From: Stanieria cyanosphaera PCC 7437
GTDB taxonomy: Bacteria; Cyanobacteriota; Cyanobacteriia; Cyanobacteriales; Xenococcaceae
Direction of reading: 5' to 3'
Length of the DNA: 64,000 nt
NCBI RefSeq assembly: GCF_000317575.1
Contig: NC_019748.1
Coordinates: 4,546,501 to 4,610,500, forward strand
Part shown: positions 37,840 through 46,973 of the stretch, piece after piece
Layout of the letters: each line of letters begins with the position of its first letter
Position numbering within the stretch: the first letter of the stretch is position 1
Translations under genes and position numbers: made by a program
The notes under the pieces: generated by a model
Told to the model about the DNA's origin: nothing
The model's input: the letters and a program-made list of their open reading frames with translations, nothing else
The model's database searches: none

Positions 37840-38464
37840 GATATACCTCCTGGATTTGCTCTAAAGCATCAGTAGTCGCAACAATTTTATTAGCTTCTAA
37901 GATGTCGTAGATATTCAAGTTAGTTGCTTTAAGCAGTTTAAGATTGCTAAGATTACGCACCGAAAGATAAACGTTTTCGTCAATCTCAGTTACAATCAAC
38001 AAAACTTTGGCTTCTGCTTCTACGCCCCATCTTGCCAAAGCTGTAACAACTTCTTTGGTTTTGGGACGAGCAAGTTGCTCGGCAAAATTTTCTACTACTA
38101 TTAAATCTTCGGCTCGACTAGTAAAAGCGGTTCTTAAAGCCAAACGCCTTTCTTTGCGGTTCATCTTGACACTAAAGTCTTTTGGTTTCGGTCCAAAGAT
38201 GACACCACCACCACGCCACAGAGGAGAACGAATTGAACCAGCCCGAGCGCGCCCAGTTCCTTTTTGTCGCCAAGGTTTGCGACCACCGCCTCTTACTTCT
38301 GCTCTAGTTTTACTAGAGGCAGTACCTTGGCGGGCGTTATTCATTTGTCTCACTAAAGCTCGATGAACAATATGAGACGCATTTTCTTCTCTAGCTACTT
38401 TTAATTCTAGGGTTGCCTCGCCGACATTTTCCCCTTGCCAGTTTTTGACTATACAATTAACCAT
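37832..38464 (-). CDS. rplD: 50S ribosomal protein L4
   Basis: L4 (210 residues) lines the exit tunnel through a long loop. That loop is seen in [19 protein letters not shown] and [19 protein letters not shown]. In Escherichia coli L4 represses its own operon; whether this holds here is unknown. It is 12 bases behind rplC. Confidence 0.97.
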   Translation of the reverse strand: MVNCIVKNWQGENVGEATLELKVAREENASHIVHRALVRQMNNARQGTASSKTRAEVRGGGRKPWRQKGTGRARAGSIRSPLWRGGGVIFGPKPKDFSVKMNRKERRLALRTAFTSRAEDLIVVENFAEQLARPKTKEVVTALARWGVEAEAKVLLIVTEIDENVYLSVRNLSNLKLLKATNLNIYDILEANKIVATTDALEQIQEVYRD

Positions 38465-38476
38465 AATTGTGAGTGG

Positions 38477-39118
38477 TTATTTTTTTCCGACGATATTACT
38501 TGGAGCAATACTTAACAATGCTCCTGCTTTTCCAGGAACGGCTCCTTTGATAAGTAGAAGATTTTTTTCAGAATCTATTTCTACTACCGTAAGCTTACGA
38601 ATGGTTACTTGACTAGCACCATAACGACCTGCCATCCTTTTTCCAGGATAAACACGACCAGGAGTAGTTCCTGCACCAGTTGAACCAGGTAAACGGTGAT
38701 TTTTTGAGCCGTGAGACATCGACCCGCGTTTGAAGTTATGACGTTTTTGATAACCAGCAAAGCCTCTACCAATGGTAGTACCAGTTACATCAACGATTTC
38801 TCCAGCACTAAAAAGCTCGGCGTTAATTGATTGACCAAGCTCAAAAGAAGAAACATCATCGATTTGATATTCTTTGAGATGGCGTAAAGGCGTAGCTCCA
38901 GATTTCTTTAAATGACCTAACTCAGGTTTGTTTAAAGCCTTTTCTTTTACTTCTCCATATCCAATTTGAATGGAGTTGTAGCCATCTGTTGCTTTGGTTT
39001 TAATTTGAGTAATGACACAAGGACCAGCTTGAACAACGGTAATGGGGATGGCACTACCCGTTTCCTTGTCAAATATTTGGGTCATGCCCAGTTTTGTGCC
39101 GAGAATGCCGACAGCCAC
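38477..39118 (-). CDS. rplC: 50S ribosomal protein L3, GTG start
   Basis: L3 (213 residues) starts ribosome assembly and reaches the peptidyl transferase centre. Conserved are [32 protein letters not shown] and [20 protein letters not shown]. The start codon is GTG (39118-39116). It is the first recognisable gene of the superoperon; rpsJ is absent, which fits the cyanobacterial habit of placing S10 with the elongation factor genes. Confidence 0.96.
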   Translation of the reverse strand: MAVGILGTKLGMTQIFDKETGSAIPITVVQAGPCVITQIKTKATDGYNSIQIGYGEVKEKALNKPELGHLKKSGATPLRHLKEYQIDDVSSFELGQSINAELFSAGEIVDVTGTTIGRGFAGYQKRHNFKRGSMSHGSKNHRLPGSTGAGTTPGRVYPGKRMAGRYGASQVTIRKLTVVEIDSEKNLLLIKGAVPGKAGALLSIAPSNIVGKK

Positions 39119-39123
39119 AGAAT

Positions 39124-39315
39124 TTAGCCCCTTTTTTTACTAAACAACAGTTTAATAGTTGAGCCAAGGTGACGACTCAATTTTGCTACTGTATTGACAG
39201 TGATGGAGGGTGAACTAAGTTCCACATTTCCAGTCACTGTATTGACAAAAAAAACATCTTGTTTACCTAAACTTTTTTTTACCCTTAGATAAAAATTATT
39301 CGGGTACATAGCCAA
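39124..39315 (-). CDS. Possible 63-residue leader ORF upstream of rplC (uncertain)
   Basis: The frame starts at TTG 39315 and ends five bases before the rplC start codon. It has no recognised domain. A short motif VNTV occurs twice, 16 residues apart, because the DNA actgtattgaca is repeated at 39188-39199 and 39236-39247. It may be a small gene, a translated leader, or only an open frame within the 5' leader of the ribosomal transcript. The repeat is seen directly; the coding status is doubtful. Confidence 0.3.
   Translation of the reverse strand: MAMYPNNFYLRVKKSLGKQDVFFVNTVTGNVELSSPSITVNTVAKLSRHLGSTIKLLFSKKRG
39188..39247. promoter_or_regulatory. Repeated palindromic motif in the leader of the ribosomal operon
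   Basis: actgtattgacagt (39188-39201) is an interrupted palindrome (ACTGT/ACAGT). A second, partial copy, actgtattgaca, begins 48 bases further on at 39236. The pair lies 70-130 bases upstream of rplC. Paired sites of this kind can be operators or RNA regulatory elements; no function is known to me. Confidence 0.3.
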
Positions 39316-39775
39316 CCGCCATTAACAAGATGTATAGCAGCAATCTTTTAATATAGGTATTTTGAGCTAAGATTTACTACCAGATTTTTGGATTTTATTC
39401 CCATCAATCTAGATTTATATTTACCTTTGACCCGAAAGACTTAAAGAATTAGCTCTTCAGTATCTTGAGGAGGTAAAAGATGATGTGTTTTTTTGTCAAT
39501 ATTACTGCTCAAGTTTTAACTTTTAACAGTAATTTATTTTTAATACTAGCTAGACCAAGCAGTTAGCCATTAAAATTTAACTAAGTTGCTTTGATTGTCT
39601 GAGAGCTAATATTTTTGTGTGAGCTAAATTCATAAAAGTAAATTTAGTCACGATCAGACATTATAAACGATAGCGAGTTGTTTTTGCAAGAAAGGATTCG
39701 CTAATACTTGAACAAGTTTTAAAATATATAATCAATCAGGAATCAAAATAAGTATTTATAACAATAGTAAGTAAT
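39316..39775. other. Divergent intergenic region between the ribosomal operon and ndhN
   Basis: About 460 AT-rich bases without a credible gene. It should contain the promoters of both the ribosomal superoperon (minus) and ndhN (plus). No box could be assigned with confidence by eye. Confidence 0.45.
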
Positions 39776-40252
39776 ATGGCACTGATTACCACTGGAAAGT
39801 CATTTATCCGCGCTCTAGAGAAATCAGGAGCTTTAGGCTTATATGTTCCATTAGAGGGTGGCTCTGAAGGAAGATATCAAAGGCGTTTGAGGGCTGCTGG
39901 CTATCATACAATTAATTTGAGTGCTAGGGGATTGGGCGATTTGGATGCGTATTTAATGAGAGTTCACGGTGTTCGTCCACCTCATTTAGGGAAAAAAACC
40001 ATTGGACAAGAAGCTGCTGTAGGTCATATTTATTATGTACCTCCTGTTGCAAGTTATCAGTTGGAAGAATTACCAGATAATTCTAAAGGGTTGGTACTGT
40101 GGATTATGGAAGGAAATATTTTATCTCGTCAAGAGATTGAATACTTGATTAATTTACCAAAAATTGAGCCTCGGATTAAAGTAGCTTTAGAGTTAGGAGG
40201 AGAGCGTTATTTTAACTGGAAACCTTTATCAGAAACTTTAATAGCAGCTTAG
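39776..40252 (+). CDS. ndhN: NAD(P)H-quinone oxidoreductase subunit N
   Basis: NdhN (158 residues) is a subunit of the peripheral arm of photosynthetic NDH-1, specific to cyanobacteria and plastids. The start MALITTGKSFIRALEKSGAL and GLGDLDAYLMRVHGVRPPHL are characteristic. The length is typical. It runs divergently from rplC and is followed by an inverted repeat. Confidence 0.93.
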   Translation: MALITTGKSFIRALEKSGALGLYVPLEGGSEGRYQRRLRAAGYHTINLSARGLGDLDAYLMRVHGVRPPHLGKKTIGQEAAVGHIYYVPPVASYQLEELPDNSKGLVLWIMEGNILSRQEIEYLINLPKIEPRIKVALELGGERYFNWKPLSETLIAA

Positions 40253-40265
40253 TTTGGCTTTCTAC

Positions 40266-40317
40266 TTAAGCAAGGGCTAATAATTAAATACCATTAATTG
40301 ATTGTACCCTTGCTTAA
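40266..40317 (+). repeat. Inverted repeat behind ndhN
   Basis: ttaagcaaggg (40266-40276) pairs perfectly with cccttgcttaa (40307-40317) over a 30-base AT-rich loop. It may end the ndhN transcript, but there is no T run, so it is listed as a repeat. Confidence 0.5.
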
Positions 40318-40353
40318 ATAATGATTGTTGTTTGAAGCTTGGGCAAATTGATA

Positions 40354-40911
40354 ATGAACGAAATGGATGAATTACTCGCTCAAATTAAAACAGAATATCA
40401 AGAAAACGAAGAAACTCAATCGTTGGGTGACAATGTAAGTTCGTCAGTGCGATCGCATAAAGAACTAAAAAGCAACCCTACGCCAGCTTTAGTGAATTCA
40501 CCAGCAGAAGCATTATTAGACGCTTTATTAGCAGAAGTAGATCAACAATCAGATCAATCTGAACTATCTCAGAAAAATAATTTTTCTAAACAAATCTCTT
40601 CGCCATCATTGCCTCAATCAACTAATAAACATGATTTAATCAGTCAACTACAACAAGAATATCAAGCCAAAGAGCAAAAAGAGCAAGAGTTACAGCAGCA
40701 AGAACAACTACGTCAACAAAAACAACAAGAGCAAAAAGAGCAGAGACGAAAAGAGGCATTAAAAGAAAAAGCTCAACAGTGGCTCAAAAAATTAGAACCT
40801 AATTCTGAAGAAGGTTTGTGGTTTGAAGAGTTTGCTTATAATTATGAATCGAAATTAGTAGCAGCAATGGATTATTTGACTGCTCTTGATGAAGTTCATT
40901 TTCATCATTAA
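40354..40911 (+). CDS. Slr1339-type salt-stress-related protein
   Basis: The 185-residue protein begins MNEMDELLAQIKTEYQ. A second similar segment, HDLISQLQQEYQAKEQ, lies in the middle, followed by a Gln/Glu-rich helix (about 105-145). It ends with KKLEPNSEEGLWFEEFAYNY, the conserved tail of this cyanobacterial family. Named members are linked to salt stress, but the biochemical role is unknown. ATG 40354 is preferred over a TTG 15 bases upstream. It is close behind ndhN. Confidence 0.65.
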   Translation: MNEMDELLAQIKTEYQENEETQSLGDNVSSSVRSHKELKSNPTPALVNSPAEALLDALLAEVDQQSDQSELSQKNNFSKQISSPSLPQSTNKHDLISQLQQEYQAKEQKEQELQQQEQLRQQKQQEQKEQRRKEALKEKAQQWLKKLEPNSEEGLWFEEFAYNYESKLVAAMDYLTALDEVHFHH

Positions 40912-41010
40912 AATTATCTTTTCAAAAAATTTAAGGCAATAGGCTTGACATCATCCCAATATGTAGTGTTATTATTACCTATGCTGTCAACTAAGCAATC
41001 AATTCTTTAT

Positions 41011-41081
41011 GCGGGTATAGTTTAGTGGTAAAACCTTAGCCTTCCAAGCTAATGATGGGGGTTCGATTCCCCCTACCCGCT
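41011..41081 (+). tRNA. tRNA-Gly (anticodon UCC)
   Basis: A complete cloverleaf: acceptor gcgggta (41011-41017) pairs with tacccgc (41074-41080) and the discriminator is T. The anticodon stem ttagc/gctaa (41036-41040, 41048-41052) encloses loop cttccaa with anticodon TCC (41043-41045). The T arm has ggttcgattcc. CCA is not encoded. Confidence 0.95.
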
Positions 41082-41439
41082 CTTGAGATCAAACTCCCAC
41101 TAACCTTGTCATTTAAGGTTTTACCAACCTCACTAACTACTAACTGATCGCAACTTGATCTTTTACTACGACCACTTGACACCCAAATCAAGCTACTTCA
41201 TCAACTCTTTAAATTAAGGTCTAATCTGTGAACATATAGTAAAAATGACCAAATCTAAGAACTTGGTTAAATCTAGCAGAAAGGAATCTGCATTTGTATA
41301 TGATAGGATATTTGACTAAGCTCTTAATTTATGAGCTAAAATTTGGGGATGTCTTGTCCCCTATGCCAAAAAATTCCCCGCTAGAAGAGCGATCGCTTTC
41401 ACCGAGTTTATCATACCTTGATTAACCAACGCTGATTTT
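41082..41439. other. Intergenic region without recognisable genes
   Basis: Lies between tRNA-Gly and the end of ilvH on the other strand. It contains one HIP1 site near 41390 and no ORF or clear terminator. Confidence 0.4.
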
Positions 41440-41961
41440 TTAATATACTTTAGCTTCCAAAGATTTAAGATATTCAGTATTAACTCCTGACTCTCTTACC
41501 AAAGCTATTTTGCCAGTGCGAGCAACTTCACGAATACCAAACTTATTAAGCATCTGAATGATCGCAACCATTTTACCAGGATCGCCCACAACCTCTACAG
41601 TAACAGTATCTTCAGACATATCAACAATCCGAGCGCGGAAAATATGAGCAATTTGAATAACCTCTGCTCTTCCAGAAGCAGGAGCATTAACTTTAACCAA
41701 CATTAACTCGCGTTCGACACTAGGAACTTGAGTGATATCTTGTACTTTAAGAACGTTAATCAGTTTATATAATTGTTTAATTAATTGTTCAATAATGCGA
41801 TCATCTCCTGGTACTACCATCGTAATCCTAGAGATACCTACTTGTTCCGCTGGTCCAACTGCTAAACTTTCAATATTAAAACCACGACGGGCAAATAAAC
41901 CTGCAATCCGAGTTAAAACTCCTGCTTCGTCTTCTACTAAAACTGAGATTGTATGTTTCAT
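41440..41961 (-). CDS. ilvH: Acetolactate synthase small (regulatory) subunit
   Basis: The 173-residue subunit activates acetolactate synthase and gives valine feedback in branched-chain amino acid synthesis. The N-terminal ACT domain has [20 protein letters not shown] and [11 protein letters not shown]; the C-terminal domain has [20 protein letters not shown]. The catalytic subunit gene is not in the window. Confidence 0.95.
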   Translation of the reverse strand: MKHTISVLVEDEAGVLTRIAGLFARRGFNIESLAVGPAEQVGISRITMVVPGDDRIIEQLIKQLYKLINVLKVQDITQVPSVERELMLVKVNAPASGRAEVIQIAHIFRARIVDMSEDTVTVEVVGDPGKMVAIIQMLNKFGIREVARTGKIALVRESGVNTEYLKSLEAKVY

Positions 41962-42045
41962 CTGAAAATCAAACTAAAAAATTAATCGTTCCGTTCTATT
42001 CTATATATCTTAATATCTTAATTTAGGAAAACACTTCTCTAGAAA

Positions 42046-42969
42046 TTATTTAATGTCTTCCTGAACTACGGGAAAATGGTGACTTAACCAATCTAATAAA
42101 ATTTGGTTAAATTGCTCAGGACACTCATCGTGAGGACAATGACCAACTTGTTCTAAAGCTATTAAGTTGAGATTCTGATTGAGAGGAGCAATGTTAGCAG
42201 CTAAAGCAAAAGGAATCATGCGGTCTTGACGACCCCAAACTAAGAGAATAGGAATATTCAATCGAGGTAAAATTTCTGTAACAGCAGGAGCAAATTGAGG
42301 TCTTCTAATGCGTTGAAAAAGACGGTAAAAGGTTTGAGCAGCCCCTTCATCATAAGCAGGATTAGATAGTATAGCAACTAATTCATCATCGATCGCATTT
42401 TGAGCGCAATAAGCAACTCCAGCCCAACGACGAATTGTAGTAGGTTGTCTTACAAATTTAAAAATAGTGTTGATTAGCCAAGGGGAAGCTACCAAATTTT
42501 CTATTCCTGTAACTATTGGTTGAAGAGGACGAGGAATTGCTGCTTGACGGAGAGATACATCGGGCAAACTGAGCATTACCAAACCCGTAACCATTTCGGG
42601 ATAAGTAGCTGCTGCGGTCAAACAAACCAAAGAACCGATGGAGTTACCGACTAAAACTACAGGTTGAGCTATAAAAGTTTGCCAAAAATCATGAAGTTGT
42701 TCTACCCAAAGATTAATGCTGTAGTCAACTGAAGCTTTACGAGATGCGCCAAAACCTAAAAGGTCTAAGGCATAAACTGTTTGGTGTTGACTCAAAACAG
42801 GAAGATTGAATCGCCAGTGTTCGATACTAGCACCAAAACCATGAACCAAAATCAGAGGTGTATTGCCAACAAAATTATTTCTGAAATAAGAGTAGCGAGT
42901 TTGCCAACCACGCCAAACCCAGTCTCTTTGATTTCCAATTCGTTGTGACCAATTGATAGTTATCGTCAA
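42046..42969 (-). CDS. Alpha/beta hydrolase
   Basis: The 307-residue protein has the alpha/beta hydrolase fold. It shows the oxyanion region LILVHGFGASIEHWRFNLP, the nucleophile elbow VGNSIGSLVC (Ser), the Asp region VWGRQDRMIPF and the His in QVGHCPHDE. Similar proteins are widespread in cyanobacteria and chloroplasts. The substrate cannot be told from sequence. It resembles the hydrolase at 43756-44637 in the YALDLLGFG/WAVDLLGFG strand. Confidence 0.8.
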   Translation of the reverse strand: MTITINWSQRIGNQRDWVWRGWQTRYSYFRNNFVGNTPLILVHGFGASIEHWRFNLPVLSQHQTVYALDLLGFGASRKASVDYSINLWVEQLHDFWQTFIAQPVVLVGNSIGSLVCLTAAATYPEMVTGLVMLSLPDVSLRQAAIPRPLQPIVTGIENLVASPWLINTIFKFVRQPTTIRRWAGVAYCAQNAIDDELVAILSNPAYDEGAAQTFYRLFQRIRRPQFAPAVTEILPRLNIPILLVWGRQDRMIPFALAANIAPLNQNLNLIALEQVGHCPHDECPEQFNQILLDWLSHHFPVVQEDIK

Positions 42970-43183
42970 AGTAAACTTTAATTTAAAATTATTTACATTA
43001 TGATAATTTTATCGCTCAAAGTCTATCTACTCATAGCTTGATAGTTGAATGCATCGTAGGTTAAATTGGAAATTAAACCTAAATTAATAATTTGGTTTTT
43101 GACAAAATTAGTACAATGTCAAGTAAATATATTTTATCTATTTTTTAGTTAACTAAACCAAAAGAAACAATCGACATACGCCT

Positions 43184-43714
43184 GTGAGAGAAAAAAGACG
43201 CAACGATCGCGATCTAGCTAAAATCAACGAAAGAATACGTTTTCCTAAAATTCGTGTTATTGACAGTGATGGTTCTCAACTGGGAATTATTACGCCTCAA
43301 GAAGCCTTAACCAGGGCTGAAGAACAGAATCTAGATCTAGTTCTAGTCAGCGAAACAGCAGATCCCCCTGTCTGTAAAATCATGGATTATGGCAAGTATA
43401 AATACGAACAGGATAAAAAATTAAAAGAAGCCAAGAAAAAACAGCACAATGCTGATGTTAAAGAAGTAAAGATGCGTTACAAAATTGAAGAACACGATTA
43501 CAATGTGCGCGTCAAAAATGCTGAACGTTTCCTCAAATCAGGAGATAAAGTTAAAGCAACAGTTAGTTTCCGAGGCAGAGAAATTCAACACGCGGATTTA
43601 GCCGAAGAACTACTCAAACGCATGGCAACTGATTTGGAATCTGTAGCCGAAGTGCAACAGGCACCAAAACGAGAAGGTCGTAACATGATGATGTTGCTAT
43701 CTCCTAAAAAATAA
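43184..43714 (+). CDS. infC: Translation initiation factor IF-3, GTG start
   Basis: IF-3 (176 residues) controls start-codon and initiator-tRNA selection. The N-terminal domain has [20 protein letters not shown] and [16 protein letters not shown]; the C-terminal domain has [20 protein letters not shown] and [18 protein letters not shown]. The start codon is GTG at 43184; infC genes often use non-ATG starts. Convergent with the next gene. Confidence 0.95.
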   Translation: MREKRRNDRDLAKINERIRFPKIRVIDSDGSQLGIITPQEALTRAEEQNLDLVLVSETADPPVCKIMDYGKYKYEQDKKLKEAKKKQHNADVKEVKMRYKIEEHDYNVRVKNAERFLKSGDKVKATVSFRGREIQHADLAEELLKRMATDLESVAEVQQAPKREGRNMMMLLSPKK

Positions 43715-43730
43715 AATTGGTTATTTTTAG

Positions 43731-43749
43731 GGGCGCACGGTGTGCGCCC
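43731..43749. repeat. GC-rich hairpin between infC and a convergent gene
   Basis: gggcgcac (43731-43738) pairs with gtgcgccc (43742-43749) around ggt. It stands out in AT-rich surroundings and lies 17 bases behind infC and seven bases from the next gene's end, so it may terminate both transcripts. Similar GC-rich palindromes recur between cyanobacterial genes. Confidence 0.55.
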
Positions 43750-43755
43750 GACTTG

Positions 43756-44637
43756 TTAAACAAAATTAGCAATTGCTTCTGCTGTGATTTTTGGCTGTTC
43801 TAGATGGGGAACATGACCACAATTAGGAATCCAGACTAATTCACTGTTAGGAAGCAGTTGCTTAAATCTAGGAGCATCTTTAGTGCCAAGAATTCGGTCA
43901 TTTTCTCCCCAAATAATCAGTGTTGGTTGCTCAAGTTGATTGAGTTGAGTTGCAAAAGAGCCGTAACCACCACTTTTGGTAAATTTAATTAAAGCCTGAT
44001 GCCAATTAACAGATTGCAGATGTAAAGCAGCACAAATTTGAGCATCTAAAGAAGCATAGCTTTTGTCATAGTAAGCAGACCTACTAATATTTTGACGAAT
44101 TTTAGGATTGCGAAGAAATTCGGCAGCAAAATAATCTAATGGTGAAAACATAAATTTACCAATTGCAGGAGGATTTGTTAAACCTGCACTGTCGATCAAA
44201 ATTAATTTGCTGACTATTTCTGGATAGTTAAGTGTAAAATCGATTGCAACTGCACCTCCCATCGAAGCACCTACGAGAATGATTGGTTGTTCAATCAAAG
44301 TTTTCCAAAAATAGTAGAGATGAGTTCTGATTTGAGTACTACTAAAGTTTAAATCTATTGGTCTTTCAGTAAAACCAAAACCTAATAAATCTACTGCCCA
44401 AGTCGTTTGTTGTTGTGCAAGTAAGGGAAAAAGACGGCGAAATTCTAATAAAGAACTATCAAAACCATGTAAGAGTACAATAGGTGTACCGCCATTACCA
44501 GCTTGAACATAAGCGGTAGGAATTTTTAGAGGGCTTAAAGGAGTTAAAATTGAATGTTGTTGAATTTGTTTAGCGAATTCAATCGAGCTTGCTTCGGTAA
44601 GATGATTAACTTGAGTGGGAAGAAAATCAGGAAACAT
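43756..44637 (-). CDS. Alpha/beta hydrolase (second)
   Basis: The 293-residue protein has IVLLHGFDSSLLEFRRLFP, nucleophile elbow VGASMGGAVAIDF (Ser), TLIIWGENDRILG (Asp) and PNCGHVPHLEQP (His), the catalytic triad of alpha/beta hydrolases. It has no signal peptide. It is divergent from the thioesterase gene, 49 bases away, so the two may share a regulatory region. The substrate is unknown. Confidence 0.8.
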   Translation of the reverse strand: MFPDFLPTQVNHLTEASSIEFAKQIQQHSILTPLSPLKIPTAYVQAGNGGTPIVLLHGFDSSLLEFRRLFPLLAQQQTTWAVDLLGFGFTERPIDLNFSSTQIRTHLYYFWKTLIEQPIILVGASMGGAVAIDFTLNYPEIVSKLILIDSAGLTNPPAIGKFMFSPLDYFAAEFLRNPKIRQNISRSAYYDKSYASLDAQICAALHLQSVNWHQALIKFTKSGGYGSFATQLNQLEQPTLIIWGENDRILGTKDAPRFKQLLPNSELVWIPNCGHVPHLEQPKITAEAIANFV

Positions 44638-44686
44638 TAAATCTTAAATTAGAGAGAGGATTCTAAAACTAAAAATAACAAAATTA

Positions 44687-45130
44687 ATGGTTTTTGCTTA
44701 TTCTCGTAGAATTTATCTAGCTGATACAGATGCTGCTGGAGTGGTTTATTTTGCTAGCCTCATGAGTATCTGTCACCAAGCTTATGAAGAATCTTTGGCA
44801 ATGGGGGGAATTAGTTTACAAGATTTCTTAGCAGACTCTTCTGTAGCAATACCAATTGTTCATAGTGAAATGAGTTTTTTTCGGCCGATTTTTTGTGGAG
44901 ATAAAATCACAATTAATTTAACAGCAAAACAATTAAACAAACCAGAATTTGCGATCGCATATCAAATTGTTGCTTCTGAAAAAAAGTTAGCCCAAGGAAG
45001 CACCCGTCACGTTTGTATCAATCCTAAAACTAGAATCAAAATTCCTTTACCAGAAAATATCATTCAGTGGCTTAAGCTGGTTGCTGAGGAAGATAGCAGA
45101 GGAAAGGATAACCCAAAAATTAAGAGTTAA
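44687..45130 (+). CDS. Hotdog thioesterase, probable 1,4-dihydroxy-2-naphthoyl-CoA hydrolase
   Basis: The 147-residue protein has a hotdog fold of the 4-hydroxybenzoyl-CoA thioesterase type. The catalytic Asp15 lies in YLADTDAAGVVYFA, and HQAYEESL follows. Cyanobacterial members (for example Slr0204) hydrolyse DHNA-CoA in phylloquinone synthesis, which supplies photosystem I. No other men genes are near, so the assignment rests on family resemblance. Confidence 0.75.
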   Translation: MVFAYSRRIYLADTDAAGVVYFASLMSICHQAYEESLAMGGISLQDFLADSSVAIPIVHSEMSFFRPIFCGDKITINLTAKQLNKPEFAIAYQIVASEKKLAQGSTRHVCINPKTRIKIPLPENIIQWLKLVAEEDSRGKDNPKIKS

Positions 45131-45174
45131 GATCGATAAGTTTTTGATTATTCTTAGAATTGGGAGAATAACGA

Positions 45175-45873
45175 GTGGTGCATTGGCTAAAATTTCTGAG
45201 TGTCAGCCTATTGATTTGGGTAATCAATACTCCTTTAGCTGCACAAAATTCACAACCAGACTCTAAGCCTCAAACACCCAGAATTGACGTACCTCCAGAA
45301 ATTATCAAAGATAGCCCTGTCTTACAACGCTGGTTAAAACAAGTACCCAATGTACTAGAAGATATTCGTCAAGAGCCTAGTTTTCGTACTCGTTTACAGT
45401 TGGGTTTTGTGTTATTCCCTTCTACAGATGATGCAGCAGGAGTTAATCTTGCGATCAAAGATATTTTTTTAGGGCGTAGTGGTTTAACTCTAAGTGCTGA
45501 CTATCAAGCTTCCTTGAATGGCAATCGCACTGCGGTTGGAACAAATGTACATTATTTTCTGTTTCCTCTTGGTAGCTATGTTAATCTTGCTCCTTTAGTT
45601 GGTTATCGTTACATTAAAAGCAATGATTATTTTACTGATGGTGTCAATTTGGGTTTACGTTTGATTTTCGCTTTATCCCGTAGTGGCGCGGCCGATTTTT
45701 CTCTTTCCCAAAGTTTTATTGCTCCTGGTAGTAACGAAGAAGTAGGAATTACTAATCTTTCAGTTGGTTATGCTGTTGCACCCCAACTTCGTTTATCCAC
45801 TGAGATTGAAAAACAAAACTCCCGTCAAGATCACGAGAGCAGAGTAGGAATTAATTTGGAATGGATGTTTTAA
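45175..45873 (+). CDS. Exported protein, possibly a small outer-membrane beta-barrel
   Basis: The 232-residue protein starts with GTG and a signal peptide (FLSVSLLIWVINTPLAAQN). After a Pro-rich linker it has alternating beta strands such as RTRLQLGFVLFP, GLTLSADYQASLNG, VNLAPLVGYRYI and RVGINLEWMF, ending in an aromatic residue as many outer-membrane barrels do. No known family was recognised. It begins 44 bases behind the thioesterase. Confidence 0.6.
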   Translation: MVHWLKFLSVSLLIWVINTPLAAQNSQPDSKPQTPRIDVPPEIIKDSPVLQRWLKQVPNVLEDIRQEPSFRTRLQLGFVLFPSTDDAAGVNLAIKDIFLGRSGLTLSADYQASLNGNRTAVGTNVHYFLFPLGSYVNLAPLVGYRYIKSNDYFTDGVNLGLRLIFALSRSGAADFSLSQSFIAPGSNEEVGITNLSVGYAVAPQLRLSTEIEKQNSRQDHESRVGINLEWMF

Positions 45874-45875
45874 CA

Positions 45876-45903
45876 GTAGGGACAATTCATGAATTGTCTC
45901 TAC
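45876..45903. repeat. Near-perfect palindromic repeat (13-bp stem)
   Basis: gtagggacaattc (45876-45888) pairs with gaattgtctctac (45891-45903) with one G-T pair and a two-base loop. It lies between two convergent genes and could act as a bidirectional terminator. Related palindromes of the form gtagRgac...gtcYctac are frequent in cyanobacterial genomes. Confidence 0.6.
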
Positions 45904-45919
45904 TACGTCTCTACAATTA

Positions 45920-46921
45920 TCAGTTATCAATTTGTTCTATTTCAATGGAATTATTAGATTGAAATCTAGAGCGCAAGCGACCACATCCAAATAAACCACC
46001 GATAATAAACAAACCCAAAGTAGGAGAAAATTCAAAAGGAACTTGTTGTACATTAAAGTTGTCAACTAACAAAGCCGAACTATTACTTACTCCATCAACA
46101 TCTATCACACCAAACCCAACTCGATAAGTTCCAGGTGTTAGAGTTAAATTACTTGAAGTATAAGCTGCATAAGGATCGGTATTAGTGGCAAAATCTGTAT
46201 CATTAGAATCTAAAGTAGGGATATTACCTGTACTATCTTCTAAAACAAATACCTGTTCATATCCCGAACTGCTGGTAATTGATATAAATCCATAATCTTT
46301 ATTACCTAAATCTCCCGCGCCGTCATTAGTCAAAAAATCCCAATTGAATTTGATAAAAAAATCAATTGGGTCGCCATCATTACCAATTGTTATATCTTGA
46401 TAAATAGCAGAACCTTCTTTGGGTGTACGTCTTAAAACGGGATTCCCATTAGTACCATCGTAAGTAACACCGCCAATTTTTCGGTAAATCGAAAAAGCGT
46501 TATCCGACAAACCCAAAATACTCTGCAAATTATTGGTATTTTCTAAACTTGCGCTAATTTGATCCTCACCCGATACATTAAAAGTTCCTACGGGAGTAGG
46601 AGAGTCATCATTGCGAGGTAATGTATCACCATCATCATCCAAACATTCTCCTGTCTGAATCGTATTAGGACAAGCAGTAGTAATTACCGCTTGGTTTGCA
46701 TTATAAGGAGCGACACTACTATAGGTTCCTTGAAGGCTAATATTACCTGCTCCCTCCCAGCCATCACCAAATCCATTACTAAAATCAACAGGCTCTTCAA
46801 AATCTCCATTAGAAAAAGTTACAGAATAAGCTTGAGTAGGACTAACAATAATAATGTTAGTTAGACCAAGAAAACTAGCAATGCTGGTAATACGAATCAA
46901 ATTTTTCACAGAAATAGACAT
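45920..46921 (-). CDS. PEP-CTERM-type (PFE variant) exported protein
   Basis: The 333-residue protein has a signal peptide (residues 1-31, ending PTQAYS), a beta-rich body, and a C-terminal sorting tail: VPFEFSPTLGLFIIGGLFG followed by basic residues. This PFE version of the PEP-CTERM tail is typical of cyanobacteria and directs proteins to the exosortase pathway. No catalytic motif was seen. It lies 52 bases behind the giant RTX gene on the same strand. Confidence 0.8.
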   Translation of the reverse strand: MSISVKNLIRITSIASFLGLTNIIIVSPTQAYSVTFSNGDFEEPVDFSNGFGDGWEGAGNISLQGTYSSVAPYNANQAVITTACPNTIQTGECLDDDGDTLPRNDDSPTPVGTFNVSGEDQISASLENTNNLQSILGLSDNAFSIYRKIGGVTYDGTNGNPVLRRTPKEGSAIYQDITIGNDGDPIDFFIKFNWDFLTNDGAGDLGNKDYGFISITSSSGYEQVFVLEDSTGNIPTLDSNDTDFATNTDPYAAYTSSNLTLTPGTYRVGFGVIDVDGVSNSSALLVDNFNVQQVPFEFSPTLGLFIIGGLFGCGRLRSRFQSNNSIEIEQIDN

Positions 46922-46973
46922 AAATTTTTCTTTAGACTAAAGGACAAAAACAGAGAAATAATTCCGCTCTAAT

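Noticed and set aside
38007-38366. 119-residue plus-strand frame opposite rplD
   Set aside because: Antisense shadow; rplD is unmistakable on the minus strand.
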